Source: Liolophura sinensis
Lineage: Eukaryota; Mollusca; Polyplacophora; Chitonida; Chitonidae
Direction of reading: 5' to 3'
DNA length: 64,000 nt
Assembly (NCBI RefSeq): GCF_032854445.1
Contig: NC_088302.1
Location: 25,123,788 to 25,187,787 of the forward strand
The position numbers and the translations under genes are program-made. Below, piece after piece: positions 22,087 through 34,943 of this stretch (position 1 is its first letter; each line of letters starts with the position of its first letter). Below the pieces are notes generated by a model, which saw nothing but the letters and a program-made list of their open reading frames with translations, was not told the origin of the DNA and made no database searches.

Positions 22087-22603
22087 ATGCCAAGACTGAC
22101 GTTAAACGAACGTAATCAGGCGGTTAATGTTATTGCCGCAATTTTAACGCAACAAATAGTTGCTGACGCCACAACATCGTCAAGCAAGGCTGCAGTGGTG
22201 CAGACAGGCTGGCGTTAACGCGTGTATCGTTGTCGGGGCAAGCGTTACTTTGACACCTGTGTTGTCGAGAGAAACCGTTTTGCCCAAGGGTCATTGATGG
22301 TGAGGGAAGATTTCGCTAGCTGTACTCCATTTGTTGTTGTTCACGATAACTTGAATGCTGCAGACGACTTACATGTGGACCCTTAGACTTTCAAATTCAT
22401 CTGATTTAGCGCCTATTGGACACGTTTGGACGAAATTGACCGACGCTTGAGGTCGTAGCGACGCCAGGAACCAAAACAATGACTACAGACCTAACTAGGA
22501 TCTGGGCGGAGATTCTTCCAGCATTCCTTGCTCGTCTGTTGACTCCAGTGAGATGGAGATGCACAGGAATCGTCGATGCTCGTGGTGGACATACCCGCTA
22601 CTG
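22087..22603 (+). pseudogene. Tc1-like transposase pseudogene
   Basis: From an ATG at 22087 the frame reads MPRLTLNERNQAVNVI, typical of the start of Tc1-family transposases (N-terminal helix-turn-helix). After stops and deletions, recognisable later pieces follow in order: RVYRCRGKRYFDTCVVERN and the hydrophobic VVVHDNLNA segment of the catalytic core, then APIGHVWTKLTDA around the position of the conserved SPDLNPIE-like motif. The end is DARGGHTRY at about 22577-22603. The catalytic DDE triad is not intact: the region holding the first Asp is deleted, and the glutamate of the last motif is replaced by Gly. Roughly 170 codons remain of a usual ~330-340. I could not define terminal inverted repeats. 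Confidence 0.75.
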
Positions 22604-23333
22604 AGCTTGATAACCTTCATTTTAACCCTTTTGCCCTGTTAATGTCACCCAGTGCTAATGCAAGGGTCGAATTTCTTAAATTAAGCATTTATACTTGGAT
22701 TTTTACGTCGTACTTGACAATTTGTCAGTCATATCACGACGACAATAAATTAAGCAATGTCCGCTGCAAATAGAGTGTATAGGAAATATTTTAAAGAAAG
22801 GAACATGATCGTCCTGTCATGTAGACTATATTCGTGCAAGTTTTCGTCTAATTTCCAATTAAGAATAGGCAAATTTGTATTTGTTTATTTGTAAGTTGTA
22901 TCTGGATTGGCTTTAACCAAGCATAAATACAAATATCTAAATTTTATTACATGTTTGTTGGATTTATTTTGGATGCCACACTCAAGAATATTTCATCAAT
23001 GCTACTCCATGTGCGTCTTAGAAACCGTTCTGAACACCATATTGGTAGACGACAAGTGAATTCAACGAAAACTGGGAACGTGCGGGGGAATGTATAAATG
23101 CCCTATCCAAGTCCGGGATTGAACACCTACTTGGTGTGCTTCGTGGTTTGGAGTGAAATATGTGATTCACTGAACCTACAATACCCTTAAGTTTCTACCT
23201 GTAAATTTACTGCTAACTGATATCGTCGACTGCTTCATGATAGGTCTCACTAGCCCATGGTGGCCTTGCGTGAAAGATGAACAGGCATCCCCTTATTGAG
23301 TGTATATTCATAGCCCCATCCTGTAGTTTTGAT
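22604..23333. other. Unique AT-rich sequence
   Basis: No gene or repeat is recognised. It may include the 3' flank of the Tc1 relic. Confidence 0.35.
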
Positions 23334-23422
23334 TACACTCAATATTGTACTCACACTCAATATTGTATTCACACTCAAAATTGCACTTACACTCAATATT
23401 GCACTCACACTCAATATTGTAA
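23334..23422. repeat. 18-bp tandem repeat, ~5 copies
   Basis: Units like CACTCAATATTGTACTCA are repeated with few substitutions. An 18-bp unit keeps the frame, so frames on both strands (23277-23534 plus, 23250-23480 minus) encode six-residue repeats. I interpret these as artefacts. Confidence 0.9.
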
Positions 23423-23692
23423 AAGCAGGCAGGATAGGAATAGATGGCAATGTAACCACAAAATAGCCATCACCTGTCATGTTAGGTTTACTCCAATTGC
23501 TTCAAATTCTGATTTTAAGTTTAATAAAGAATAGCTCAGAATCCGGTGGACAGCGCTCGTGGGTTCAGTAAGGTTGTTTTTAAATACATGAAGTTTGTTG
23601 GAGATTACCTGCCAATACTTTCGGATAATTACTCTGTAAGCTGGAGTTTTTCACTGCAGCGTTAAATCCAAAAAAAAATGGAATAAAAAAAT

Positions 23693-23926
23693 AAACAAAT
23701 GAATATATTTCTCATATTTATTCAGTGTTGTGCCGTTTTTTCTTACGATGACACATTCCTCATATAGGTATTCAAGGATACAAATATTATTTATATATGC
23801 CTCGTACATAAACAAATGAATATTTTTCTCATATTTATTCAATGTTGTGCCTTTCTTTCTTACGATGACACATTCCTCATATAGGTATTCAAGGATACAA
23901 ATATTATTTATATCTGCCTCGTATAT
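23693..23926. repeat. 117-bp tandem duplication
   Basis: Copies at 23693-23809 and 23810-23926 both begin AAACAAATGAATAT and share CTTACGATGACACATTCCTC. They are more than 90% identical by eye. As 117 is divisible by three, the minus frame 23651-23977 stays open with a duplicated 39-residue segment. No family is recognised. Confidence 0.9.
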
Positions 23927-26380
23927 ACACATGGAAATATAGAGCATATTAGTTCTACGTGTTCTGGCGTACGACATTCAAATCACTATCCTTGGAGCAG
24001 TACAAGAGTTCTACCGCTTCGCACCTCGGGCGCTTATTATTGCGTACTGCGAAAGTACATACCGACACAAATATGCTCACTAAAATTTCGGTGCCCTCAG
24101 CGTTATTCATTGTCAGCCTATCCTTTCTAGAAGATCATCTGCTAATGGCCTTGACGGTCATGGAAAGTGTAATGTCGCTCCTGAGAGTTCCCATCGAAGC
24201 CGCAATCCTTCCATCTTAACAGTTCAATTTGACGATTACACATGCTGCATTATTTTAACAAATACCGATGGGAAATTCCAGGCATAAACCTGGATCTGTG
24301 TGGTCAAAACTCAGCCATTTGGTATGGCTAAAGTTTTAGACAGAGCCGACTACCACGAAAGTACAGCGATCACTCTGACACTACAACAAGAAAAGTAAAT
24401 GTCGCATGACAATGCACGTATAAACTCTTTAGTGTATAAACGCCAGTGGATTAAGCAGATGTGGGCGTTAAACTTACATCTAAATAATCTAATGCCTGCA
24501 GTACCTGTATAACGGACTAGAGCCTCTTGCACAAAGTGATAGTAGGCGAAGTTGATTGTAACTACCATGTTGACATGTTCTAACATATGCTGCCATGGTA
24601 GTTACAGTTAGTTTAGTCTACGATCGAAAAAGGCCCCCAAGACTCAAGTTGTTGTGGACATTTACAGGTGGGCTACATGTACAATGTTTTTCTCCTAGCA
24701 TAAACTTGAAAACCAAACCCTATTACCACTTCCGTTTTGCGGGGTTCTAAATTTTTTTTTAAAAGTCCTTTTTTCGCTCTCAACCTATCATTTTTGGTGT
24801 AGTGGTGAATACTTGATATAGTTAAATGAACATTATCTAAATGTTGGGCAGGTATGAGTTTTATTGATAAGTAAGAAATCTTTGGCGAGAGGACAAAATG
24901 TGTCAGGTAGTGATTAGGATGGCATTGACGTCACCTTGGCGTAGATAGGCCTACCCCTCCCAATTTCTGGCATACATGTATGGGAAGCTTCAGATTTTAA
25001 ACGTCCAATTATGCAATAATATTTATGACTGCTTTCTTACGGGCTGGGAAAGGCAGGCACGTTTGCTAACTGGCCTTGGAAGGTTTAATATTTACGGCAC
25101 TAAACTCTAGCATTGTCACTAATGGAAAAATTAATAGCAGTCCGAGGCCATATGAAAGATAGTCTCGTGTCCGTACTGGGCCTTGTAGTTAAACACCCGT
25201 GAAGCAGTAGTGTTCAAACTTGTAATAGACCAGGGGAAGCTTTATCAAGCAATGGTGTATGTAAAAACATACATTTGACAAAAATATAATAAAAAACAAG
25301 AAGAAACCAACGCGGTTGTGAGAACTTAAATGCTTAACAAGAAAAAGGCGCCGCCTCAGATTATGAAAGGGGATATCCACCAAAACCGTATGCGTGTAAC
25401 TTTGAACATTGCAAGTTCTACACTGCTATGTAAGTCTGCATCTTCTGCTATATGTCTACCGACATTCGGTGTGGCTACAGAAATGTGAGTAAGGTGTGTA
25501 ATGTGAACATTGTAAATTGTGATACCGCAGGTCTTTCGATGGCGTGCATTTGTTTCTATCATTGCAGTTCTGGCTATGGATGAGACGCATGTGCCAGTAA
25601 CGCTTTTGGCTACATACACGTCTTACAACACTGCTCTCATCTGTGGCGATGTGCCATTATGACAACGTGGGGCGCTGTAATCAAATGGACGAAGAAATAA
25701 TAATCTCTCCCAATCCTGGAAGTACAGTCCACTTCAGGGCAAACTGTTCAGTTGTCATTGTTGTTGTTAAGATAATAAGGCGTCAATCATGGATGAGTTA
25801 TGCTAATTACACAAAAAATTGCCTAGACTTTTTAGTAGTTTTGCTGATGATTTCATTGCAACTGTTTTGACAATGTTTGAAAACCTTTCTGAATTTGTAA
25901 TGATATTATGAGGGTTGTTAATATTTCAGCAGTTGATTCAAATCTCCTGTTATTTACATTTTGGTCGAAGTAGTCCCTAGGCCCCGCCATCGTCTTGCAT
26001 GGGGACAATCACAGCCAGAAGTTGCCCAGCAGCCCCATGGGTTTAGGAGGCCCCTAAATTTACACTTACTTTCAAAATGTAACATTGTTGGTTTTTTGTT
26101 TGTTTGTTCTGTTTTTTAAATTTTTGTTTGTTTGTTTTTTTGATATATGGTAGACGACAATGCATATGATTGCCCCGGGCCCCTGATAATATTAGGTTTA
26201 GATATGTTAGAGTAAAGGCGTACAGCCCTGGTGCAATTAACCCGATATACACAGAAACATTTGAAATAGGTCTCCTTATGACATTGAAACATCAGCATTT
26301 TGTATGCTAGTGGATACTAAGCATGTTGTATTGGGGACTCACTTGAAATGTTACAAACAATACGTGTATCAGGTGGTATT
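23927..26380. other. Mostly unique sequence
   Basis: Apart from the hairpin at 24558-24605 I see no gene, RNA or repeat. Frames of 60-90 codons (23959-24219, 25356-25619, 25643-25870) lack domain signatures or clear splice context. Confidence 0.35.
24558..24605. repeat. 12-bp-stem hairpin
   Basis: GTAACTACCATG and CATGGTAGTTAC are perfect complements separated by 24 nt. The flanks extend the stem with mismatches. A related CATGGTAGTTA string occurs at about 30060, so it may be part of an old repeat. Confidence 0.6.
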
Positions 26381-26390
26381 CTTCACATTT

Positions 26391-26750
26391 GACCGGCCCC
26401 TCTAGCACAGTTGGTAGAGCCTCCGCTTGGGGAGGCGGTTAGTCAGGGGTCAATCCTGGGTCAAGTCACACCTAAGACCTTAAAAGAGGAAGTTGTAACT
26501 TCCTCGCTTGGTGTTCAGCATGAAGGGGATAGTGCAACGACTGGTTGACCCATATCAGTATAATGGCTCGGGCGGGGCGGTTTACTTAGCTTCGATAAGG
26601 CGTCTCAGTTAAGCAGCACTAGAAAAGAGCGGTGGAAATCCGCCCTGCAACAAGAAGGCACATTACATACACCCTAAGGATTCCTTCGTCGTCATATGAG
26701 TGAAAAATTGTTAAGGCAGGCGTTAAACCCCAAGCACTCGCTCACTCACT
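26391..26750 (+). mobile_element. Full-length SINE-B with ~10-bp target-site duplication
   Basis: Head GACCGGCCCCTCTAGCACAG with box A (TAGCACAGTTGG) and a box-B-like GGTCAATCC. The body contains CCTTAAAAGAGGAAG and GCTTGGTGTTCAGCATGAAG. The tail ATATGAGTGAAAAATTG ... GGCGTTAAACCC ends in CACTCGCTCACTCACT. Flanks CTTCACATTT (26381-26390) and CTTCACACTT (26751-26760) differ at one base and are the target-site duplication. This is the best reference copy of the family in the window. Confidence 0.85.
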
Positions 26751-26760
26751 CTTCACACTT

Positions 26761-27111
26761 CCATATCAGATAGCCCAACACTTTCTGTTCAAGAACCACA
26801 GAATTTTGTACAAGCCAAATGGGTGACGCTTACACCTGTCACATACCTTACATTGAAAATGGTAATTTTGCACCGCACTTACCCTCTTTGTGTTGATGAA
26901 GAGCGATGTCGGGTTGATGGGACAGCGTATACAGATAGAAGAAGGGTAATATTATCCACTTTTACATCGCGATTTGTCATCCCTTGTCATCTCGCAGTCG
27001 ACCTAGATCCTCGGTGATTATTGTCTTGAAATGTCATTGTTTTTTCGCCAGCAGAGCCCTGCACAGATAAACTCTAACCAACTAATACCACTTGGTTCCG
27101 CATACAGATAC
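26761..27111. other. Unique sequence before the microsatellite
   Basis: No gene is recognised. A 64-codon plus frame at 26823-27017 has no known motif. Confidence 0.35.
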
Positions 27112-27790
<679 letters not shown>

Positions 27791-27803
27791 CACCCACCCT
27801 CAA
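27791..27803 (-). promoter_or_regulatory. Polypurine tract
   Basis: On the minus strand TGAGGGTGGGTG lies directly upstream of the 3' LTR start. Such a purine run primes plus-strand DNA synthesis in LTR retrotransposons. Its position immediately after the pol stop and before TGTTATG confirms the orientation and 3' boundary. Confidence 0.8.
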
Positions 27804-27906
27804 GAAAAAAAGTTTTCCTAACTTTTTTTTTTACTTGCAATATGTGTTAAACAATAATATATACAACATTGTAAAACTACATGCAATTAAACATTTTGTA
27901 CACAAC

Positions 27907-29646
27907 TTATACACGGGACAAGCAATCTGCAATAACATTATCTTTTCCCGTTACGTGTTTGATTTCAAGATTGTATTCCTGGAACACTAAAATCCACCGT
28001 AACAATCTCTGATTCTTTCCTTTAACTTTCTGTAGAAACACAAGTGGATTGTGATCAGTATTTACAATCACAGGTTGTCTCAAAGCTGTTACATAAACTT
28101 CAAAATGTGGCAGAGCTAAAATAACAGACAAACGTTCTTTTTCAACAGTTGAATAACTTCTCTGGAACTTGTTAAATTTACGGGAAAAGAAACAAACTGG
28201 ATAATCAGCACCAAGATTGTCTTCCTGAAGCAAAACAGCACCTACAGCAACATCGTGAAAAATGACATCAGTTCTTGATGGTACATCCGCAAACAAATGT
28301 GAAAACTCAAAAACAAGTTCAAACAGTTGCTGTTGCCGAATGGGTTCCAGATGTTGCAGTTTAGAATCAAGTTGTTTTAAGACATCTGAATTCTGAAGCT
28401 TTGAAGAATTGAGCTTAGAATCAACCAACTGTTCGCCAATATCATTTGTATTACAGCAACTCTGGTCAGTGTCAGCAGGAACAACATTAACAGAATGTAC
28501 AGCAGTGTTGTCAGTGTCATTTCTGTTTACATAGGGTTTCAACATGTTAATGTGACATAACTGACTTGATTTGCGCCGATCAGGTGTTTTAACAACATAG
28601 TTAAGCTCACTCAGCTTTTTGTCTACAACGTATGGACCAAAATATCTGACATCAAAGCATTTACCAGGTACAGGTAACAATACTAAAACTTTCTGACCGG
28701 GTTGAAATGACCCAACAACAGATTTCTCATCATATCTACGTTTCATATTCTTCTCAGTACATTCAAGATTAGCTTTAGCCAATTCACATGATCTGACAAG
28801 CTTAGCACGAAAATCAGATACATAATCCAAAAGCTTTACATTACTTGTGTCATCACTGAGAAACTGTTCCTTGTAAATTAACAATGGTCCTCTAACAGTA
28901 TGTCCAAATACTAAATAAAATGGACTGAAACCCAATGATTCTTGTACTGACTCTCGAACAGCAAACATAAGAAATGGAATACCTTCATCCCAGTCTTTCT
29001 CTGTATCATAACAATAAGTCTTAATCATGTTCTTTAATGTTTGGTGAAATCTTTCAATGGCACCTTGACTTTCTGGGTGGTGGGCAGACGACTTGCATTG
29101 TTTAATGCCTAACTGGTACATAACTTGCGGAAAAATACCAGACATAAAGTTTGAACCTTGATCAGACTGTATGGATTTGGGTAAACCAAACAGAGTAAAA
29201 AACCTTGTTAAAGCTTTGACAACAGACTTGGTGTTTATATTCCTTAAAGGAACAGCTTCGGGAAATCTGGTTGCTGTACCCATAATAGTTAACACATACT
29301 GATTCCCAGACTTCGTCTTAGGTAGAGGGCCTACACAATCAATCAATATTTTGCTGAATCTCTCTTTAAAAGCTGGTACAGGCTCTAATGGTGCCTTAGG
29401 AATAGTCTGATTAGGCCTACCCACTACCTGGCACGTATGACATGATTTACAAAAATGGGTTACATCTCCCTTTAATCCTGGCCAAAAGAAGTGGTCCAGT
29501 ATCCTGTAGTAGGCCTTGTTAACACCCAAGTGACCAGCTAATGGGATTTCATGTGCCATACGTAAAATACGTTCAGATACATCAGGTGGTCTCCAAACAC
29601 TTGATGTAAACAAACAGGCACCGAACTGAGCGTATTCTGGAACATT
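27907..29646 (-). pseudogene. pol: pol fragment: integrase - RT remnant - RNase H
   Basis: A continuous frame follows a stop at 29649-29647. It has no ATG start; residue 1 of my numbering is a TTG at 29613. Integrase: zinc finger H21/H28/C58/C61, catalytic D92, D151 and E187 (35 residues between the last two), and a GPY/F-type module near RYFGPY at 323-328. A linker follows, then LFADVPSRTDVIFHDV (440-455), which normally begins gypsy RT. It joins directly to AVGAVLLQ of RNase H (456) at about 28248. Thus RT, with its YxDD box, and the first RNase H aspartate are deleted in frame. RNase H continues through TVEKE, NTDHNPL and GKDNVIADCLSRV, then a stop. Integrase residues look intact, but the enzyme lacks RT. 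The gene order is copia-like although all domains are gypsy-like. Confidence 0.88.
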
Positions 29647-29670
29647 CTAAGGTAGAGGCAGACAGCAGGC

Positions 29671-29734
29671 CCTGAACTTAGCATATGTAAACAGTGGCAA
29701 GCTAAATTTAGAAGCGGACGGCAGTTGTGCACAT

Positions 29735-29738
<4 letters not shown>
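29671..29738 (-). repeat. 5' LTR remnant, 68 bp
   Basis: Matches 27723-27790 at 66 of 68 positions. At 29670 the similarity stops abruptly and pol-side sequence begins, so one deletion removed the rest of the 5' LTR together with the leader, gag and any protease. Confidence 0.88.

Positions 29739-29814
<76 letters not shown>
29739..29814. repeat. (TA)n microsatellite, right part
   Basis: About 38 TA units. Together with 27135-27209 it represents the array split by the LTR element. Confidence 0.95.
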
Positions 29815-29817
<3 letters not shown>

Positions 29818-31506
29818 ACTTGTTCACATCTAAAAGATTTTAATTAAGCCGACATAATCATTTGGACAGTTTATTACGCACTTACCTGAAAATTCCGTTT
29901 GACGTTGTCATTCACATTATGATTTTAACCGTATTTGTGTCGATATTGTGTCTTTACATGCTTTCTATGTTTATATGCTTCATCCAAGGACAACAGGGGT
30001 CAATTTTACCAAGTAGTGCTTAGCTAGTTTCTATTCAAATCCGTGCAACATACGTTGTCATGGTAGTTAAGGGTTTGCTTAGCTAATTAGCATAAAACGT
30101 GGAAATCATTGTATCATTGGCTAAAAACGCCAGACGCCAGGAAAATTCAGGATGTCAAAGATTCTGTGGTTTTAAGTAAATTTGTGCCTATACTGAACAT
30201 CAATCCACATGGAATCGAGACAGACTGGATACCTGCTAACAGACTGGTTTTTAAGTGTGCAAGAATCATTAACCTGGTTTATGCTGGGTTCTAGTTAGAC
30301 ATCATTAAGGCTTTATCACCTCATCTTGATTGTCACTTTAACACCATCTGGAACTACCCCGAATAAACCATGAATTAAGCATGCCTTATTACATCCGTTT
30401 GGCGTCATAGTACTGCCACACGATTGCCGTTTCCCTACAACATTTTACAGTGAAATGTGACATGCTATGTTTCTTTGTAGTTGGGCACGCATACAAGCAC
30501 ATAAGTGGATTGACATGGTTAATTCAAACGTTCGCTCACGTGTGACAGAATTATTTATATGCTAATTAGCTTTGATGCTTTGTAAATATTGGGTTTAACA
30601 CTTTGTAGCATAAGAGATAAGGGAGTAGGCGCATTGAGCTCTGTAATAACACGTGCCTGAAACTCACTCTGAACTTTTTGTTTCTGTGAGGACATCGACT
30701 CATCTGTCTTGTTGATTTATTTCTGTGGCTCGTGTTTCTTCTAGGAATTTCTTTATTTACCACGGTACGAAGATAAGTGTGTGTTAAAAGAATGCGACAT
30801 AGCTTCAAAAAAGGGAGATAAATCTCTGTTAGAGATGCCACGCAACCGCGTCTGCTCACATACATCAGTTTTTTTGGCCGAGGGCTCTGCAAATCATGGC
30901 GACTTTCTTTCATCTAGACCTTTGGGAATCCAGAATAATCGTTTTAGTTGACACCAGTGTCAAAGAACCACTTGCCGATGTCATTTATTTCTTCCAAGTT
31001 GTCTAAAGTACCTTATTCATGCATTTGCTATGTGTAAACCCTTTTGCAATTCAATGCTTAAACATGGGAGTGTTCCAATCTTAGCAGTTTGGTAAGCTGA
31101 TGTACATAGCACGTGTATACTAAATACTAACACGTGATTCAGTCAGCTGCACTTCAAAAACTCCAGTCACCTTCTTTTGGAAGCCAACATAATCGTGCGC
31201 TCAATGTCCACAGATGAGAGACAAACAAGACGTTTCTAACGTGGTGACATGCGCAGCCATCTCAGAGCAAAGACGCAGCTCTGAAGAAGTATTGGAAACT
31301 GATTTTCTTTTATTGTTTACATTTTTCAGTTGGTTTAATTGAAGCTATTTGTTTGAATTCTATAGTGGGTGTTCAAGACGTCAGAAGTGTTTTTCATCCC
31401 TACACGAGATTTATGTAATACGTATAATTTATTTAATATTTATTATTTATTTAATATAAGTTCATATGTATTCTAGGGCACACATTTCACGAATGAGGCG
31501 CAAAAC

Positions 31507-31511
<5 letters not shown>
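29815..31511. other. Unique AT-rich sequence
   Basis: No gene or known repeat is recognised. The 115-codon minus frame at 30566-30913 has basic composition and no domain I know. Confidence 0.4.
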
Positions 31512-31599
<88 letters not shown>

Positions 31600-31606
31600 T
31601 TACGCG

Positions 31607-31640
<34 letters not shown>
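31512..31640. repeat. (TA)n - (CG)n - (CA)n compound microsatellite
   Basis: About 43 TA units are followed by GATTA, a (CG) run of about 7 units and a (CA) run of about 12. Alternating purine-pyrimidine throughout, so the CG/CA part is a candidate Z-DNA former. The frames on both strands (Ile-Tyr and Cys-Val repeats) are artefacts. Confidence 0.95.
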
Positions 31641-32689
31641 GAGGAATAAACCTTTCAAAATCTAGAAAAACTAGTGAAAAATAAAACTAGAAAAACTATG
31701 TCACATCACTGGCATGTTTAACCTTGTCAGTGTAGTTTACATAACTCACCTTAGGACTGAAAAGGTTTGAATTCATTTATGAAAAAAATTTATTTCAACA
31801 CGAGAGTTTAAAAAAAAAATCAGCTTCGGATGGCTTCGAGTACATGTAAATGCATAGTATACAACGCTTGAAGGAGATGTTATTACTTTCTAGTTCAGAT
31901 GATCTAGGAAAATATCATTTAGTCATCTGAGACTTCCGTAACTTCTGCACCGCTTGTTAACTAGTGTTATCAGCAGGGCGGTAGGATCAGATCACGAGCC
32001 TGTAAAAAACAAACCAGCGCGTAAATTCGTTATATCTGGTGACCACAACGTTCCGAAATTCACATCGATCTAGTATCGATAACAGGGCTTATTAAGTGTA
32101 ACAACGGCCCGCGGAAGTATTCCGAGCAAACAATGTGGCTACGTCCGTGCTTCCAATTCGTAGGGTAAGAAAACATCCTCAAGCTAAATTGTCACTTAGA
32201 AGATGCCACCTCTGGCAAAATGGTAAGCTATTTGTGAATATTTTGACTCCTACGTCCTTGACACTAGTTCATGTGATAGAAACTTTTTAAATCACACAAG
32301 GCGTTCTAATTCTCTAGTCTTTCCTGCCATTTAAAATTAGTAACTTCAAGAAAACGCGCGGCTTTTACAGCGACACTTACATTGGGTTTGACTTATAATT
32401 GGAATCGACAGATTAGCTAAGTGAATGTGTGTTTTTTTGGATAATTAGAATTATGTTTTCTTTCATTGTAGTATGTTCAGTCATATATTTTTTCAAACAG
32501 TGGGACAACACCGAAAAGTGTCAAGATATCCTGATTATCACACATTGTACTCTATAAATACCATGCCACTAGTTCTGCTAATTTTGCCGCCAAGCCAAAT
32601 AAAACGCACACGACATGTCTGAGAGAGTGAGACGACATCTATCATACGATAATATGAGGTGAAGTTACAAATATCCCAGAGACAGCACG
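31641..32689. other. Unique sequence left of block A
   Basis: No gene or repeat is recognised. Homology to block B begins only at about 32690. Confidence 0.4.
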
Positions 32690-32773
32690 CGTTTCCATAA
32701 TAGGCCAGTATTCGCCTAAACTGGGTGTTGTATAACCAATTAGTAGGTCCATTAGTAGTTTACTGTGATATCG

Positions 32774-32924
32774 TGTATGAACGCGTGTAGTGAAGAGCCA
32801 CAACAGTTTATATACACATATACTGGCTTCGTCCATATAGCACGACGCTCGGTCGATGTTCACTGTCAATACAAACTTTCCTGTGCCTTTTGTGACAGAC
32901 GAAGCCTTGTGTGACTTTATTACA
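32774..32924 (+). repeat. 5' LTR of decayed gypsy element
   Basis: Aligns with 34944-35086 over nearly its whole length, roughly 80% identical by eye (for example TTCGTCCATATAGCACGACG against TGCGTCCATATAACAAGACG). The low identity indicates an old insertion. Confidence 0.75.
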
Positions 32925-32970
32925 TATTTTAGGATTTACGATGGGATCTGTGCTATAGACGATCCTATCG

Positions 32971-34505
32971 ATGGCTTCGCAAAGAAAAATCGAGGAATTC
33001 GTTGAAAAGGTGAGCGGCAGTTAGACTGAATACATTGAACGTTTAGAACATTACATGATTGCTAATGACTTTGAAGATGAACAAAAAAAAAAAAAACGTT
33101 CAGCCCTACTCAGCGTGTCCAGTGCACCTGGAAATTTTCCAGAGGACGATGGAAAATCTTCTTCAAGGTGTTCCACATGTGTTAGAAGCGACATACTAAC
33201 AACTGGGAAAGATGATTCTGAACACCTGGTCATTTTGGACCAGGTTTGTTCACGCCTCAGTAAAGCAGGAGTTCATCTCAAAAAGAACAAATGTTTCTTC
33301 GTGGTAAATAGGTTGTCTTCCTTGCATACCGAATCAGTAAGGAAGGAATTCATCCACTGGATGACAAGATGCAAGCTATTCATGACGCACCATCACCTAA
33401 GAATGTCACAGAACTGAAATCTTGTCTAGGACTTTTGAACTATTATTCCAAGTTCTTGAATAACCTGTCAACAGTGCTAGTGCCACAACACGAACTCTTA
33501 CTTAAAAACGTAAAGTGGCATTGGGGTAAACAACAAGAGGACGCTTTCCTTAAGCCAAAGGGATTGTTACAGTCTTCAGATGTGTTAGTCTACTTTGACC
33601 CAAGCAAACCCTTGGTATTGGATTTGTGAGGCATCACCATACAGAATTGAGGCAGTGCTCTCTCACAAAATGGCGGACGGAATAGAGCGACCCGTTGGTT
33701 TCTTGTCGCGCACACTCTCTACAGCAGAAAAGCGGTGTTCGCAGCTGGAGAAAGTGTTTGAAGTAAAAAACTTTCATCAATTTCTGTATGGGCGACATTT
33801 TACCATAATGAGTGACCACAAACCATTACTTGGATGGTTCAAAGATACCAAGGGAGTGCCAACCATAACAACAACACGTATTCAGCGATGGGCTTTAACT
33901 TTGTGAGCTTACGAATATAAGCTGCTCTACAAATCTGATAAGTCAAATGCAAACGCAGATGTTTTGAGTCGTTTTCCACTTCCTGATTCATCAGGCGGTG
34001 AAAATCCATCAACCCGAGGAGAGAACATTTTACTCATGGAACATCTGGACATGCATGGACCTGTAAACCCAAGAGCTCAGTGTAGGTATAGAATCACACC
34101 ACAGACCACAACAGGGTGTGACCTGCTGAAATGTTGATGAATCGTGGATTCCGATCCAGCCTGGACGAAATGCACCCAGATATTCAAGGCCGCATTGACG
34201 AGAAGCAACAACAGCAGAAGACATAACATGATCGACATGTGAAAAGTCGCACTATACTGCTAAACGACAGGGTCTATGTTGGCAATTATGGCAGAGGAGA
34301 GAAATGGATACTAGCAATTGTGCAGGAAAAGACCGGACCTTTGTCTTACCATTTTCAAACACCAGACGGACTAATCTGTCGTCGACACCAGGACCAGATT
34401 CGATTTCGCACTGATGTCAGCAATGACAGCGTTGTAGCCGTGAAGCATCAGTCATTCAAGGAGAATGTTCCAGATGTTGTTGAGAAATCGTTCCTACATC
34501 CGTAA
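32971..34505 (+). pseudogene. gag-pol relic of decayed gypsy element
   Basis: ATG at 32971 opens a gag N-terminus (KIEEFVEK, then a stop at 33022-33024, then EYIERLEHYM and KKKRSALLSV, frequent in gypsy gag). Around 33120 it jumps to RT, omitting nucleocapsid, protease and the RT N-terminus. RT pieces switch frame, the YxDD box is degraded, and AGVHLKKNKCFF follows. The RT/RNase H connection (LGLLNYYSKFL) is at 33369-33629 and RNase H (PVGFLSRTL, SDHKPLLGWF, then DVLSRFP after a stop) at 33595-33985. Next comes integrase C-terminal sequence at about 34115-34420 (MHPDIQGRID, then RVYVGNYGRGEKW), with the zinc finger and catalytic core missing. Order here is the normal RT-RNase H-integrase. Not functional. 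Confidence 0.8.
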
Positions 34506-34943
34506 CATCATCAGATATCGTCAACAACAGTGGTAACTGTCTTTGTGATAATCACATGGAGACTAATAATGTTCCAGAGACTACACCAACCTCTGAACCA
34601 GTGCAACCTACCTTCCGAAGGCAAAATGAGTCAGGGACGAAGCATTATCCTTCATGTGTTAGAGAGTCACCCTCCTATTTGAAAGACTTTGTTCAGTGAC
34701 TTTTAATTCTTGAAGATGTTAAACTGTTCTTTTGGTATTTGATTATGACAAAGAATTACCTTATGTTCAAACTAATACTAATGATTCTACAAAGACTGTG
34801 AAGAATTAATTTTGCGTTGGGATATTCCAAGTACAAGCAGCACTGATGGACATTATATTATTTCCATATTAACAGTTGTCATTGCTAATGTTTTACTCTT
34901 CCCATGTTACTATTTTCACTCAAATGTAATTCTTAACTAAAGG

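Noticed and set aside
23651-23977. 108-codon minus frame as a gene with internal duplication
   Set aside because: Explained by the 117-bp tandem duplication, whose length is a multiple of three. No homology is recognised.
27907-29613. Idea that the integrase-RNase H frame is a domesticated host fusion gene
   Set aside because: It is flanked by LTR sequence and a polypurine tract, lacks an ATG at the frame start, and the deletion junction explains the fusion. No sign of host regulation was seen.
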